Source: Brucella pituitosa (lineage in GTDB: Bacteria > Pseudomonadota > Alphaproteobacteria > Rhizobiales > Rhizobiaceae). Taken from it: DNA of 64,000 nucleotides. The DNA lies in NCBI RefSeq assembly GCF_003049685.1, contig NZ_PYSY02000002.1, positions 1,215,501-1,279,500 of the forward strand, given 5' to 3'. The position numbers and the translations under genes are program-made. Position 1 is the stretch's first letter; every line of letters starts with the position of its first letter. Below are positions 36,779 to 46,067 of this stretch, piece after piece. Under the pieces are notes generated by a model. The model was not told the origin of the DNA and ran no database searches. It saw only the letters and a list, made by a program, of their open reading frames with translations.

Positions 36779-37858
36779 CTATGGAAGTCTGATTGCCACG
36801 AACTGCGTGAACTGACCGGCATTGAAATTATTGTCGGATGCAATCACCAGCGTTTTGGCACCATCGACTTCCGGGCCCCAAGTGATGGATTCGATATTGT
36901 CGATATCGAGACCGAACGTACCTTCATCGAGACGCAGCAAGAGTTCTTTCTTCAACGGTGTGACTGCGATCCCCTCAAGCGATGATTTGCCGTTGACATC
37001 ACTCGCCCCGTCGAAGGATGCGCGATAGATGCTGATGCGGTTTCCCACACCGTGTGCATAGCTTCGTTCCACGGTGAGAAGGTTCGGGCCGTCCGTTACA
37101 AGTTCGCTCAATCCATTATCGTTCCAGAAAGGTGGAAGCGTTGCCTTTGCAAAAATGGGATCGGTTTCATAGACATGCTCGGCGGTTGCCTCACCTGTCG
37201 CAATATCGAACGAGATAATACGCGACTTGCTGCCCTGTTCGAGTGTGGCAATGTCACCATCCTGAGCAAGCGTATTTTCTGTGCCAGCCAGAAGCGTCTT
37301 GCCGTCAGCTGTGATGGCGAGACTTTCAAAAGCCAGGTTGTTTCGGGTGCCGCGTGTTTTATTTTCATCCGGCAGATAGGCTTCCGGCAGTTTGAACTCG
37401 CGAACAAAAGTGCCGTCGAGTTTCATTTCACGGACAGACGGCTTTCCTGTGCGATCGCCTTCGCTGGACCAGTAAAGCGTCTGGCTCGCCGGATTAAAGC
37501 GGATGCTTTCCGCATCGACATCCTTGATTGCGAAAGGCTTTCCCTCTGGATCAAGCAGGGTATTCGTTTCCAGAATATCCAGTCCGTGAATGCCAGCTCC
37601 ATCAATCTCGAGCTTGAGCTTATAGAATCGGGCAGGAGCCTTCTCCGACCGGTCATCGGAAATCGCATAATAGACATTCTGGGCCGGATCATAATCAAGG
37701 CCGGAAATGCCGCCAAATTCAATGCCATTGAGTTTCAGCCCGGTCGGCAGAACAAACTCACCAATCAGAGCAGGGGTCTGGTCTTGTGCAAAGACAGGCA
37801 TCGCTGTGCCGAACGGAAGTGCAGCCAAAGGAATGATTGAGAGCGTGTTGCGTATCAT
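36779..37858 (-). CDS. Secreted esterase-like/phytase-like protein (second copy)
   Basis: A 359-residue exported protein with a signal peptide (to about residue 24, VFAQD). It has the phytase-like family pattern: GISGLDYDPAQNVYYAISDDRSE, DAESIRFNPASQTLYWSSEGDR, NLAFESLAITADGKTLLAGTEN and ESITWGPEVDGAKTLVIASDNNFN. It is shorter than and clearly diverged from its neighbour, so the pair is not a recent duplication. It is divergent from the alkaline phosphatase gene. Confidence 0.8.
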   Translation of the reverse strand: MIRNTLSIIPLAALPFGTAMPVFAQDQTPALIGEFVLPTGLKLNGIEFGGISGLDYDPAQNVYYAISDDRSEKAPARFYKLKLEIDGAGIHGLDILETNTLLDPEGKPFAIKDVDAESIRFNPASQTLYWSSEGDRTGKPSVREMKLDGTFVREFKLPEAYLPDENKTRGTRNNLAFESLAITADGKTLLAGTENTLAQDGDIATLEQGSKSRIISFDIATGEATAEHVYETDPIFAKATLPPFWNDNGLSELVTDGPNLLTVERSYAHGVGNRISIYRASFDGASDVNGKSSLEGIAVTPLKKELLLRLDEGTFGLDIDNIESITWGPEVDGAKTLVIASDNNFNAGQFTQFVAIRLP

Positions 37859-38012
37859 AATGTCACCTGTCTGATTGATCCGCAGACAAATAGCCGACGT
37901 TTTTTACACGGACATGAAAGGAGGCATGAAACTTCAGCATGAAACGCACGCTTAAAATTGTCGAGCGATCAAAATAGCCGGCAAACTAAAATTTACGAAT
38001 AAAACAGCTGGC

Positions 38013-38030
38013 TGTTATACCAGTGTCATC
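38013..38030 (+). promoter_or_regulatory. Pho box (CTGTTATACCAGTGTCAT)
   Basis: Two 7-base direct repeats, CTGTTAT and GTGTCAT, spaced by 4 bases. Each matches the PhoB half-site CTGTCAT at 6 of 7 positions. It lies 51 bases before the alkaline phosphatase start, consistent with activation under phosphate starvation. Confidence 0.65.
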
Positions 38031-38080
38031 TAATTTTCTTATTTGAGCCTCGCACGCATTACACAGTGGGGATTTCTGAT

Positions 38081-39838
38081 ATGCGCAAACTGCTTCTTGC
38101 TCTCGCCTCTGCAACTATGTTGACGACGGCAGCCGGTGCTGCAACCGTCTATCCGATTGACCGGGCGACAATCCTTGTCAACTCGCCATTCGATTTCAAG
38201 GTTGAGTTCGATAAGGTCGTCAAGCCAGAGGACGTGAAAGTTACCGTCAATGGCCAGGACTACGAAGCTGTATTTGGCAGCAAGGCCGAATTCACTGCTG
38301 AAGAAAAAGGCGCTGAAGACAAGGTTCTGGGTTCCGCCCTTATTCTGCGCGGTCTGAAAATCGGTAAGGCCGGCGATTACAAGGTTGAAGTCTCTGCTGG
38401 CGATGAAACAAAGTCCGTTAACTGGGATGTTTACTCGACCGGTAATGAAGCTAAGGCCAAGAACATCATCTTCCTGATTGCTGATGGTCTTTCGGTTGCC
38501 CACCGCACCGGTGCGCGCATTATGTCGAAGGGCATGAGCGAAGGTAAGGCCAATGGTCGTCTTGCTATGGATGACATCCCGCCAGTTGCTTTCATCGGCA
38601 CCTCTTCGACCCATTCGATTGCGACCGACAGCGCCAACACCATGTCGGCTTACATGACCGGTCATAAGTCGCGCGTGAATGCACTCGGCGTTTATGCCGA
38701 CCGCACGCCTGACAGCCAGGACGACCCGAAGGTCGAAACAATTGCCGAAGCAATGCGCCGCGAAACCGGCAAGTCGATCGGTATCGTCTCGACCTCGGAG
38801 CTTCAGGATGCAACACCTGCAGCGTTGGTCTCCCATACGCGTAAGCGTTCCGATAAGGCTGATATTGTCGGCATGATCTATGATGTGAAGCCGGATGTTC
38901 TTTTGGGCGGTGGTTCCGCTTACTTCCTTGCAAAAGACGTTCCGGGCTCCAAGCGCAAGGACGACAAGGACTATATCCAGCTGTTCAAGGATGCAGGTTA
39001 CGCGCTGGTCACAAGCAAGGACGAGCTTGCTTCATCAGGCACGTCCAATCAGGACAAGCTGCTCGGTCTTTTCCATACCGGCAATATGGACGTGACGCTT
39101 GATCGCGAGTTCCTCAAGAAAGGCACTGTCGACAAGTTCCCGAACCAGCCGGGTCTGGTTGAAATGACCAGGACGGCTCTCGAAAAGCTCTCCAAGAATC
39201 CGGAAGGCTTCTTCCTGATGGTTGAAGGCGCATCGGTCGATAAGATGAGTCATCCGCTCGATTGGGATCGCGCGCTGGTCGAAACGATCGAGTTCGACAA
39301 GGCTGTCGGTGTTGCACGCGAATTTGCTGAGAAGAATCCGGACACACTGATCATTGTCACTGGTGATCATACCCATGGCGTTGCCATCATTGGTACAGTC
39401 GATGATGAAAAGCCAGGCGATGAAATGCGCGAAAAGGTTGGCACCTATGATGCCGCCGGATTCCCGAATTACGAAGACACCAATGGCGACGGTTATCCGG
39501 ATCGCATCGATGTTTCGCGTCGTCTGTTCCTCGCCGCCAATAACGGCCCGGACCATTACGAAACCTTCCGTCCAAAGATGGATGGCGCTTTCGTACCGGC
39601 CGTTAAGAACGAAAAGGGCGAATATGTAGCCAATGAGGCTTACAAGGACGTTCCGGGTGCCGTCTTCGTTCAGGGCAACATCCCTAAGGAAGATGACACC
39701 GGCGTTCACGCGGTCGATGACGTTGTTCTGCAGGCAATGGGTCCGGGTTCCGAAGGTCTCCGCGGCTATATGGAACAGAGCGACGTTTATCGCGTACTCG
39801 CTGACGCTTTTGCGCTCGGCAAGGCAAAGACTGAGTAA
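38081..39838 (+). CDS. phoA: Alkaline phosphatase
   Basis: A 585-residue exported phosphatase. It has a signal peptide (MRKLLLALASATMLTTAAGA) and an extra N-terminal beta domain (about residues 20-125). The alkaline phosphatase domain has IFLIADGLS, nucleophile Ser in TDSANTMSAYMTG, VEGASVDKMSHPLDWD, and VTGDHTHG metal-ligand motifs. It is longer than E. coli PhoA because of the N-terminal domain. ATG 38081 (GGGG upstream) is preferred over an in-frame GTG at 38066. A Pho box lies upstream and a terminator follows. Confidence 0.9.
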   Translation: MRKLLLALASATMLTTAAGAATVYPIDRATILVNSPFDFKVEFDKVVKPEDVKVTVNGQDYEAVFGSKAEFTAEEKGAEDKVLGSALILRGLKIGKAGDYKVEVSAGDETKSVNWDVYSTGNEAKAKNIIFLIADGLSVAHRTGARIMSKGMSEGKANGRLAMDDIPPVAFIGTSSTHSIATDSANTMSAYMTGHKSRVNALGVYADRTPDSQDDPKVETIAEAMRRETGKSIGIVSTSELQDATPAALVSHTRKRSDKADIVGMIYDVKPDVLLGGGSAYFLAKDVPGSKRKDDKDYIQLFKDAGYALVTSKDELASSGTSNQDKLLGLFHTGNMDVTLDREFLKKGTVDKFPNQPGLVEMTRTALEKLSKNPEGFFLMVEGASVDKMSHPLDWDRALVETIEFDKAVGVAREFAEKNPDTLIIVTGDHTHGVAIIGTVDDEKPGDEMREKVGTYDAAGFPNYEDTNGDGYPDRIDVSRRLFLAANNGPDHYETFRPKMDGAFVPAVKNEKGEYVANEAYKDVPGAVFVQGNIPKEDDTGVHAVDDVVLQAMGPGSEGLRGYMEQSDVYRVLADAFALGKAKTE

Positions 39839-39854
39839 TCATCATTTGAATGAG

Positions 39855-39885
39855 GGCAGGCGGGTTTCCCGCCTGTCCACTTTTC
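39855..39885 (+). terminator. Terminator after alkaline phosphatase
   Basis: A perfect 8-base stem CAGGCGGG/CCCGCCTG with a TTT loop, followed by a short T run (39881-39884). It lies just before the next gene's ribosome binding site. Confidence 0.7.
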
Positions 39886-39900
39886 CATCAGGAGCATAAA

Positions 39901-40362
39901 ATGCGCACAGGACAGCATTTCAATCGCAGGCAACTCATGCTTGGTGCATTGGCAGCAGCGCCCTTGATGTGCATTGCAAACAGAGCACAGGCAGCAGAAC
40001 AGCTTGGTTTCGACAATCTCTATAAGAGCTTTGGTGTTCTGGGGCTGGAATTTTCCGATCAGGTCAAAAGCGCTTCCGGCAAGGAAGTGGCGATCAGCGG
40101 ATTTATGGCGCCGCCACTCAAGGCCGAAGCCAATTTCTTCGTTCTGACCGAAATTCCGATGTCGATCTGCCCATTCTGTTCCTCGGATTCCGATTGGCCG
40201 GATAATATTATGGTTGTTTATCTGGCTACCAAACAGACATTTGTGCAGTTCAATGCGCCGATCCTCACGCGCGGCACGCTGGAATATGGTTCATGGACTG
40301 ACCCGGAAACGGGTTTTGTCAGCCAGCTTCGTCTGCGTGATGCTTCTTTCAAAACGGTCTGA
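39901..40362 (+). CDS. Exported DUF3299-like protein
   Basis: A 153-residue protein. It has a Tat-like signal (FNRRQLMLGALAAAPLMCIANRAQA) and then a small domain with SGFMAPPLKAEANFFVLTEIPMSICPFC, resembling DUF3299. A CPFC pair and acidic residues could bind metal. GGAG precedes the ATG. It is cotranscribed with an ABC ATPase (1-base overlap) and permease. DUF3299 assignment is by pattern only. Confidence 0.6.
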   Translation: MRTGQHFNRRQLMLGALAAAPLMCIANRAQAAEQLGFDNLYKSFGVLGLEFSDQVKSASGKEVAISGFMAPPLKAEANFFVLTEIPMSICPFCSSDSDWPDNIMVVYLATKQTFVQFNAPILTRGTLEYGSWTDPETGFVSQLRLRDASFKTV

Positions 40363-41072
40363 TGATGATGCTTGCCAAGCCATCGGGCCTGTCGCTCGAT
40401 ATTGCCAATCTGGAAGTGCGCTTTCCGGGTCTCGCGTTGCCGGTTCTTTCCATTGAAAAATTCGACCTGATTGCTGGTGGTCATCTGGCAATTACGGGTG
40501 CATCCGGCTCGGGTAAAAGCACGCTGGTCAATGCCATAACGGGTCTCGAACCTGTTAAAGCCGGGAAAGTCGTGTGGGGTGAAACGGCAATCAGCAGCCT
40601 GTCTTCCTTCAGGCGCGATGCGTTTCGTGCGCGCAACATCGGTCTGGTGATGCAGGATTTTCACCTGTTTCCCGGCCTTTCGGCGCTCGCCAATGTGCTA
40701 TTGCCGCTCAAGCTGAGTTTTGGGGTGAAGGCTGATGATCGCGCACGCGCTCTTCAATTGCTTCAAACAGTCGGAATAACCCGTCCCGATCAACATATCG
40801 AAACGCTGTCGCGCGGTGAGATGCAGCGCGTTGCTATCGCGCGTGCGCTTCTTTCTAAACCCGGCGTGATCGTGGCCGATGAGCCGACTGCAAGTCTTGA
40901 TCAGAAAACCGGTGCCGATGTTGCCGAGCTCCTGGTGCGGCTCGCGACCGAAGAAAAGGCGACATTGGTTGTCGTCACGCATGATCCGCAGCTGATGCAA
41001 TATTTGCAGCGCCGCATTCGCCTTGAAGGCGGAAAAATTGCAAGCGACAGCGCGGAGATGGAATTGTCATGA
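40362..41072 (+). CDS. ABC transporter ATP-binding protein (LolD/MacB type)
   Basis: A 236-residue ATPase. It has Walker A GASGSGKST (about residues 46-54), a Q-loop near VMQDF, the signature LSRGEMQRVAIARALL (variant of LSGGQ), Walker B VIVADEPTASLD and the switch His in VVVTHD. Such ATPases power FtsX-type permeases that extract lipoproteins or export small molecules. It overlaps the preceding gene by one base (TGATG) and the following permease by four. Confidence 0.9.
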   Translation: MMMLAKPSGLSLDIANLEVRFPGLALPVLSIEKFDLIAGGHLAITGASGSGKSTLVNAITGLEPVKAGKVVWGETAISSLSSFRRDAFRARNIGLVMQDFHLFPGLSALANVLLPLKLSFGVKADDRARALQLLQTVGITRPDQHIETLSRGEMQRVAIARALLSKPGVIVADEPTASLDQKTGADVAELLVRLATEEKATLVVVTHDPQLMQYLQRRIRLEGGKIASDSAEMELS

Positions 41073-42346
41073 TCGCATTCATTCTTGCCGATCTGCGCCG
41101 TTTCTGGAGTGGTGCCGTCGCCATCATCGTTCTGCTGGCTTTGTCGGTTGCATTAAGTTCGGTCGTAACTTTGCAGGAGAGGGCTGTGCGGCTTGGCACG
41201 GCGCGGGCATCTGACAAGTTTGACCTTGTGATCGGTGCTGCAGGAAGTGACACGCAGCTCACACTTTCGTCGGTCTTTTTGCAGCCATCGCCTCTGCCGC
41301 TGATGTCGGGTGCGATGCTGGGCAAACTTGCCAATGACAAGCGCGTGGCCTTCGCAGCACCCATAGGCTTTGGCGACAGCGCGATGGGCTTTCCAATTGT
41401 CGGCACGACAACCGGGCTTATTTCCGCCCTGTCACCGCAGCTCGCCGAAGGCACGATGTTCGCACGTCTGGGCGAGGCGGTTATCGGTTCGGCAGTTGAT
41501 CTGCCAGTGGGTGCCAAAGTCAATCCAATGCATGGTACGGTTGAAACCGGCGGACATGCACATACCGAGGTCAGCTATCATGTAGCTGGCAAAATGGCTC
41601 CGACCGGCACTGCATGGGATCGGTCCATTCTGGTTCCCATTCGCACTGTCTGGCAGCTGCATGGCATGGAAGCTCATGAAGAGCACGAGCATGACGACCA
41701 TGCTGAAAAGCCGGGTAATGGATTTGGTGTGCTTATCAATGAAAAGCCGCATGAGCATGATCACGAAATCGACGTCAACGCGCTGCTTGACGAGACTTTC
41801 GATGCCGATACCCCCGGTGTTCCGGCTATTCTTGTAAAGCCAAAGACCATTGCAGATGCCTATCGACTGCGACAGGAATATCGTTCTGATCGCACGTTGG
41901 CGATCTTCCCGGCAGAAGTTCTCACAAGGCTCTACTCAACATTGGGTGATGCCCGCAGCCTGCTGCTTGGTATCGCCATTGGTACGCAGGTGATTGTGGT
42001 TTTCGCCTTGTTGTTGGTTGCGGTGATGCATATAGGCGCGCGCAAACGTCAGATCGGTGCGCTGCGGGCGCTTGGTGCGCCGGTTCGCTCCATCATGGCG
42101 ATTGTCTGGGGCGAGCTGTTTTTCCTGCTGCTGCTTGGAATCTTTCTCGGGCTGGCAATTGGTTATGCGGTCGCACACGCCATCACATCATGGCTCACCG
42201 CAACAACGGCGGTCAGGATGCCTGTGGAATTTGCGATGAGCGATATCTGGCTTGCGATAGGCTTTATCGCTGTTGCGGCGGTGGTTTCGCTGGTTCCGGC
42301 GTTAATGACGCTGCGCATGAGCCCGGCATCTGCTTTACGTGCGTGA
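41069..42346 (+). CDS. ABC transporter permease (FtsX-like) with His-rich loop
   Basis: A 425-residue permease with one N-terminal span, a large periplasmic domain and three C-terminal spans typical of FtsX/LolC/MacB permeases (IGARKRQIGALRALGAPVRSIMAIVWGELF). The periplasmic loop at nucleotides about 41660-41770 is very rich in His, Asp and Glu (HEEHEHDDHAE, PHEHDHEID), suggesting metal (for example zinc) binding. The role is unknown; metal-linked envelope function is inference. Confidence 0.85.
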   Translation: MIAFILADLRRFWSGAVAIIVLLALSVALSSVVTLQERAVRLGTARASDKFDLVIGAAGSDTQLTLSSVFLQPSPLPLMSGAMLGKLANDKRVAFAAPIGFGDSAMGFPIVGTTTGLISALSPQLAEGTMFARLGEAVIGSAVDLPVGAKVNPMHGTVETGGHAHTEVSYHVAGKMAPTGTAWDRSILVPIRTVWQLHGMEAHEEHEHDDHAEKPGNGFGVLINEKPHEHDHEIDVNALLDETFDADTPGVPAILVKPKTIADAYRLRQEYRSDRTLAIFPAEVLTRLYSTLGDARSLLLGIAIGTQVIVVFALLLVAVMHIGARKRQIGALRALGAPVRSIMAIVWGELFFLLLLGIFLGLAIGYAVAHAITSWLTATTAVRMPVEFAMSDIWLAIGFIAVAAVVSLVPALMTLRMSPASALRA

Positions 42347-42347
42347 T

Positions 42348-43097
42348 CTAAAAAAGTGGCCGCAGCATCATTTCCAGACCAAGCAGCAGCAGACAGATCA
42401 GAAAACCGCGTCTGAACATGACGGGACTGATTTTCCTGCGAATGATTTGTCCGGCCCACATTCCAGCGAGTGCTGGAACAATCGCCATGGTGGAGATTGC
42501 GAGTTGATCAAAAACCAGCGCTCCTTGAACCCCGAGCCCTAAAGCCAGAGCAATTGTGGACACAGTGAAGGACAGGCCGAGCGCTTGAACGAGTTCGTCT
42601 TTTTCAAGTCCAAGTGCTTGCAGATAAGGCACTGCCGGAATCACAAACACGCCAGTCGCTCCCGCAATAAAGCCTGTGATCGCGCCCACGACTGGTGACA
42701 ACCAGCTCTCAAGCTTCTGAGGAACCTTGAAGGGATGTGCCAGCAGTGTGAAGGCTGCATAGAGGCTGAGACAGGCACCCAATGTACCAGTCGTGATAGT
42801 GGTATCACCCTTCGTCAGCCAGGAAACGCCGAGCATTGTGCCGACAATGATTGCGAGCATCATCGGCCATAACCGTCTGACCAGCGCGACCGAATTTGGT
42901 CCGGCAATCATTTGCCAGACATTGGTCGTGAAAGACGGCACCAGCAGCAGGCTTGCCGCTGCCAGTGGTGAGATGAGGCTGCCCAGCACGCCCATTGCCA
43001 GTGTCGGCAAGCCCATGCCGGTGATGCCTTTGACAATACCGGCAGCAAAGAACGTGGCCGCAATCGTCAATATCAGTGTCGTTGATAAATCGAACAT
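42348..43097 (-). CDS. TauE/SafE-family sulfite exporter-like permease
   Basis: A 249-residue protein with about 8 membrane segments and the TauE/SafE pattern: an N-terminal FFAAGIVKGITGMGLPTLAMG and a repeat half with GAITGFIAGATGVFVIPAVPYLQALG. The family exports sulfite, sulfoacetate or other organic anions. It is convergent with the ABC permease (2-base gap) and divergent from a LysR regulator that probably controls it. Confidence 0.88.
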   Translation of the reverse strand: MFDLSTTLILTIAATFFAAGIVKGITGMGLPTLAMGVLGSLISPLAAASLLLVPSFTTNVWQMIAGPNSVALVRRLWPMMLAIIVGTMLGVSWLTKGDTTITTGTLGACLSLYAAFTLLAHPFKVPQKLESWLSPVVGAITGFIAGATGVFVIPAVPYLQALGLEKDELVQALGLSFTVSTIALALGLGVQGALVFDQLAISTMAIVPALAGMWAGQIIRRKISPVMFRRGFLICLLLLGLEMMLRPLF

Positions 43098-43194
43098 GGC
43101 TTTGCATGGACCATCTCAGGCACTGGAACAATGTGGAAGTTCCGCAACATGGCTTCGGCTGGTCCGAAGCCTAATTATACGATAGTCTTGCCTT

Positions 43195-44088
43195 ATGCGC
43201 TTTGACCTGACTGACCTTCGTTTGTTTCTCGCTGTGGTAGATGCTGGCAGTATCACCCATGGTGCCGCCGATGTCGGCCTTTCTCTGGCGGCGGCCAGTG
43301 AGAGGCTGCGGGATATGGAAACACTCAGCGAAGTGATGTTGCTGGAACGTGGAAGACGCGGCGTCACGACAACCGAAGCTGGCAATGCGCTGGTCCATCA
43401 TGCGCGTGCGATCCTGCATCAGATTGCGCAGATGCGGGGCGAGCTTGGCGAATATGCAAAAGGTCTGCGCGGGACAATCCGCGTTCTGGCCAACACTGCT
43501 GCGATGACGGAGTTTCTTCCGGCGCGGTTTGCTCCCTGGCTCGCACGCAACCCTCAGGCCGATATCGACCTGAAAGAGCGCCAGAGCGTTCAGATCGTCA
43601 GAAGTATCGCTGGAGGTTTTGCTGAAATCGGTATTCTGTCCGATGCCGTCGATACCAGCGGATTAGATCTGCAACCCTTTGCCATTGATCGGCTGGTGCT
43701 GGTCAGCGCGCGGGATCATCCGCTTGCCCTACGTAACAGCGTCCGGCTCGACGAATTGCTCGACCAGCACTTTATCGCTCTTGGTACAGGCGCGTTACAG
43801 GATCACATCGATGCACAGGCTTTAAAAATCGGCCTGCGGCTTAAAACGCGTATCAGATTGCGGACCTTTGAGGGTATCTGCCAGATGGCGGGCGAGGGCG
43901 TGGGCGTTGCCATCATACCGGAAACGGCGGCGCGGCGCTTCCGGCGATCTTCTTCGATAGCGATCATCAAGCTCTCCGACAGCTGGACAACACGCCAACT
44001 GGCAGTCTGTGTGCGAGATGAGACGACGTTAACGCCTCTGGCAAGGAGCCTGTTTGCACATCTGACCTCAGACAAGCGACAGGCCTGA
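43195..44088 (+). CDS. LysR-family transcriptional regulator
   Basis: A 297-residue regulator. An N-terminal winged HTH ([36 protein letters not shown], residues about 5-65) is followed by a periplasmic-binding-protein-like effector domain (about 90-290). It is divergent from the TauE/SafE permease with a 97-base gap, the usual LysR layout. Its 3' end overlaps the convergent sugar-ABC ATPase gene by 21 bases. Confidence 0.9.
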   Translation: MRFDLTDLRLFLAVVDAGSITHGAADVGLSLAAASERLRDMETLSEVMLLERGRRGVTTTEAGNALVHHARAILHQIAQMRGELGEYAKGLRGTIRVLANTAAMTEFLPARFAPWLARNPQADIDLKERQSVQIVRSIAGGFAEIGILSDAVDTSGLDLQPFAIDRLVLVSARDHPLALRNSVRLDELLDQHFIALGTGALQDHIDAQALKIGLRLKTRIRLRTFEGICQMAGEGVGVAIIPETAARRFRRSSSIAIIKLSDSWTTRQLAVCVRDETTLTPLARSLFAHLTSDKRQA

Positions 44089-45171
44089 TGTCTTCTGCGA
44101 AACAACCGGACTTGGGGCTGTAACCAACCGCTTGCCGGTGTCTGCGCTGAAAAAATGCAGCTTATCGGTGGCTGCCGTCAATTGCATATGATCGCTGATC
44201 GGGATGTGAGGCGGAAAGGCTGCAGTTATCCGCTGCTCACCAACCATGCCATGTACAAGCCGCTGGGCACCAAGTTCTTCAACATGATCAAGCGTAAAAC
44301 TAAGTGCATTCACACGGTCTTGTGCCGGAACAAGATCTTCCGCCCGGATGCCGACCGTCACCGGACCGGATGAGGGAATGCTGTCTGAAAGCTGTAAGGT
44401 CGCGTCATCGATCATCAGACGGTTGCCGTCGAGCCGGGCGTTGAGCAGGTTCATGGCTGGTGAGCCGATAAAGCTCGCAACAAAAGTCGAGGCCGGATTG
44501 TGATAAACCTCAAGCGGGGTTCCGATCTGCTCGATACTGCCCTTGTTCAACACGACAAGACGATGCGCGAGGGTCATGGCTTCGAGCTGGTCATGCGTTA
44601 CATAGAGCGAGGTCGTGCCCAGTCGCCTTTGCAATCGCTTGATTTCACCGCGCATGGTAACGCGCAATTTGGCATCGAGATTGGATAGTGGTTCGTCAAA
44701 AAGGAAGACGGAAGGCTTGCGCACGATTGCGCGCCCCATGGCAACGCGCTGGCGCTGACCACCAGACAGAGCTTTCGGCTTGCGATCAAGATAGGGCTCG
44801 ATTTCAAGCATACGTGCTACTTCTGCAACCCGCGCCTCGATTTCGGCTTTTGGCGTTTTGCGGTTACGCAAGCCATAGGCCATATTGTTATAAACGCTCA
44901 TATGCGGGTAAAGCGCATAGTTCTGGAACACCATTGCGATGTCGCGATCAGCAGGTTCAACGTCGTTGACGGTGCGCCCGCCGATGCTGACTTCACCACC
45001 TGAAATGTCTTCAAGACCAGCGACCATACGCAGCAGCGTTGATTTTCCGCAGCCTGACGGCCCGACCAGAACGATGAATTCACCTGCACGGATATCGATG
45101 GAAACACCTTTTACGGCTTCCACTCCACCAGCATAGACCTTCTTGAGGTCCTTCATGATGATACCGGCCAT
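44068..45171 (-). CDS. Sugar ABC transporter ATP-binding protein (UgpC/MalK type)
   Basis: A 367-residue ATPase with Walker [10 protein letters not shown], signature [19 protein letters not shown], Walker [12 protein letters not shown], and a C-terminal TOBE/OB regulatory domain (about 240-365). It is a CUT1-type carbohydrate importer ATPase and the last gene of the solute-binding protein-permease-permease-kinase-ATPase operon. The start at 45171 ([16 protein letters not shown]) has GGAGAAAA upstream; 45189 is a weaker alternative. Confidence 0.92.
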   Translation of the reverse strand: MAGIIMKDLKKVYAGGVEAVKGVSIDIRAGEFIVLVGPSGCGKSTLLRMVAGLEDISGGEVSIGGRTVNDVEPADRDIAMVFQNYALYPHMSVYNNMAYGLRNRKTPKAEIEARVAEVARMLEIEPYLDRKPKALSGGQRQRVAMGRAIVRKPSVFLFDEPLSNLDAKLRVTMRGEIKRLQRRLGTTSLYVTHDQLEAMTLAHRLVVLNKGSIEQIGTPLEVYHNPASTFVASFIGSPAMNLLNARLDGNRLMIDDATLQLSDSIPSSGPVTVGIRAEDLVPAQDRVNALSFTLDHVEELGAQRLVHGMVGEQRITAAFPPHIPISDHMQLTAATDKLHFFSADTGKRLVTAPSPVVSQKTSGLSLV

Positions 45172-45215
45172 TTTTCTCCATTTCCGCAAAGCAAAATGTC
45201 ACGCGCTTTGCATCT

Positions 45216-46067
45216 TCAAATTCGAGTTTCCAACGCGGGGCTTAAGCGCTTAATACTTTCCCGATCCCGCTGTTCCAGCCAATCGGCGGTTGCTTTGCTG
45301 GCATTGCGCGCAGCATCTTCAATCGCTGCTCCCGCAAGCAGCGCGGATACGAGATTGGCGCTGAAATGATCGCCCGCGCCGATCGTGTTTTTAACAACCG
45401 CGCGTTTCATGGGGGTGACATTCCTTATTTGCTCGCCATCATGAATGGTGATGGCGCGCGCACCGTCGGTCATCACGAGATGCTTCAGGCGGGAACCGCA
45501 GAAATGCTGTGCTTTGTGCCAGAGCGCATTGTCATCCAATTCCGGAAAATCGCCTTTTGAGCCGATCATGAGATCCGCTGGTCGCGGCACGGAGGTCTCA
45601 GATAAGGGAAACTGAGACGCCACCAAACCTATTGAATCGAGCGCTTTAAGGATCGTCGCATCTGGGTTGAAGCAATTGATATAGGCAGCATCGGCTTTGA
45701 CATCGCCATCAAGCCGAAACAATCGCATCGGCCCCTGGCTCGGTGTTAAAATCGTGCGTTCGCCTGAAGGCTCAAGCAAAATATCCGTGATATGAGTGCC
45801 GCTATCGCGTGTCAGTACATGCTGCATGTCGAAGCCGAGTTCTGAGAGCTCATCGCGGGCTGTTTCACCGAGCGCGTCATTGCCAAGCGAACTTACCAGC
45901 GCCACCTCATGTCCCAGTGCCAGAAATGGTGAACCGGTGAAATAGCCACCACCGCCGAGCCGTGTCTCACGCTTTCCCCACGAAATGCGTGAGCCGGACT
46001 TCAGCGGCCCGTCCAGCTCCCAGATCCGATCATGGTTGAGATGTGCGATTACCAGAACACGCGCCAT
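45216..46067 (-). CDS. PfkB-family carbohydrate kinase
   Basis: A 283-residue ribokinase-like enzyme. The PfkB motifs are present: LGGGGYFTGSPFLALG near the N-terminus and the anion hole/catalytic base motif NTIGAGDHFSANLVSALLAG near residue 235. It overlaps the upstream permease by one base (TAATG), so the kinase is coupled to the importer and probably phosphorylates the imported sugar. The sugar is unknown. Confidence 0.88.
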   Translation of the reverse strand: MARVLVIAHLNHDRIWELDGPLKSGSRISWGKRETRLGGGGYFTGSPFLALGHEVALVSSLGNDALGETARDELSELGFDMQHVLTRDSGTHITDILLEPSGERTILTPSQGPMRLFRLDGDVKADAAYINCFNPDATILKALDSIGLVASQFPLSETSVPRPADLMIGSKGDFPELDDNALWHKAQHFCGSRLKHLVMTDGARAITIHDGEQIRNVTPMKRAVVKNTIGAGDHFSANLVSALLAGAAIEDAARNASKATADWLEQRDRESIKRLSPALETRI

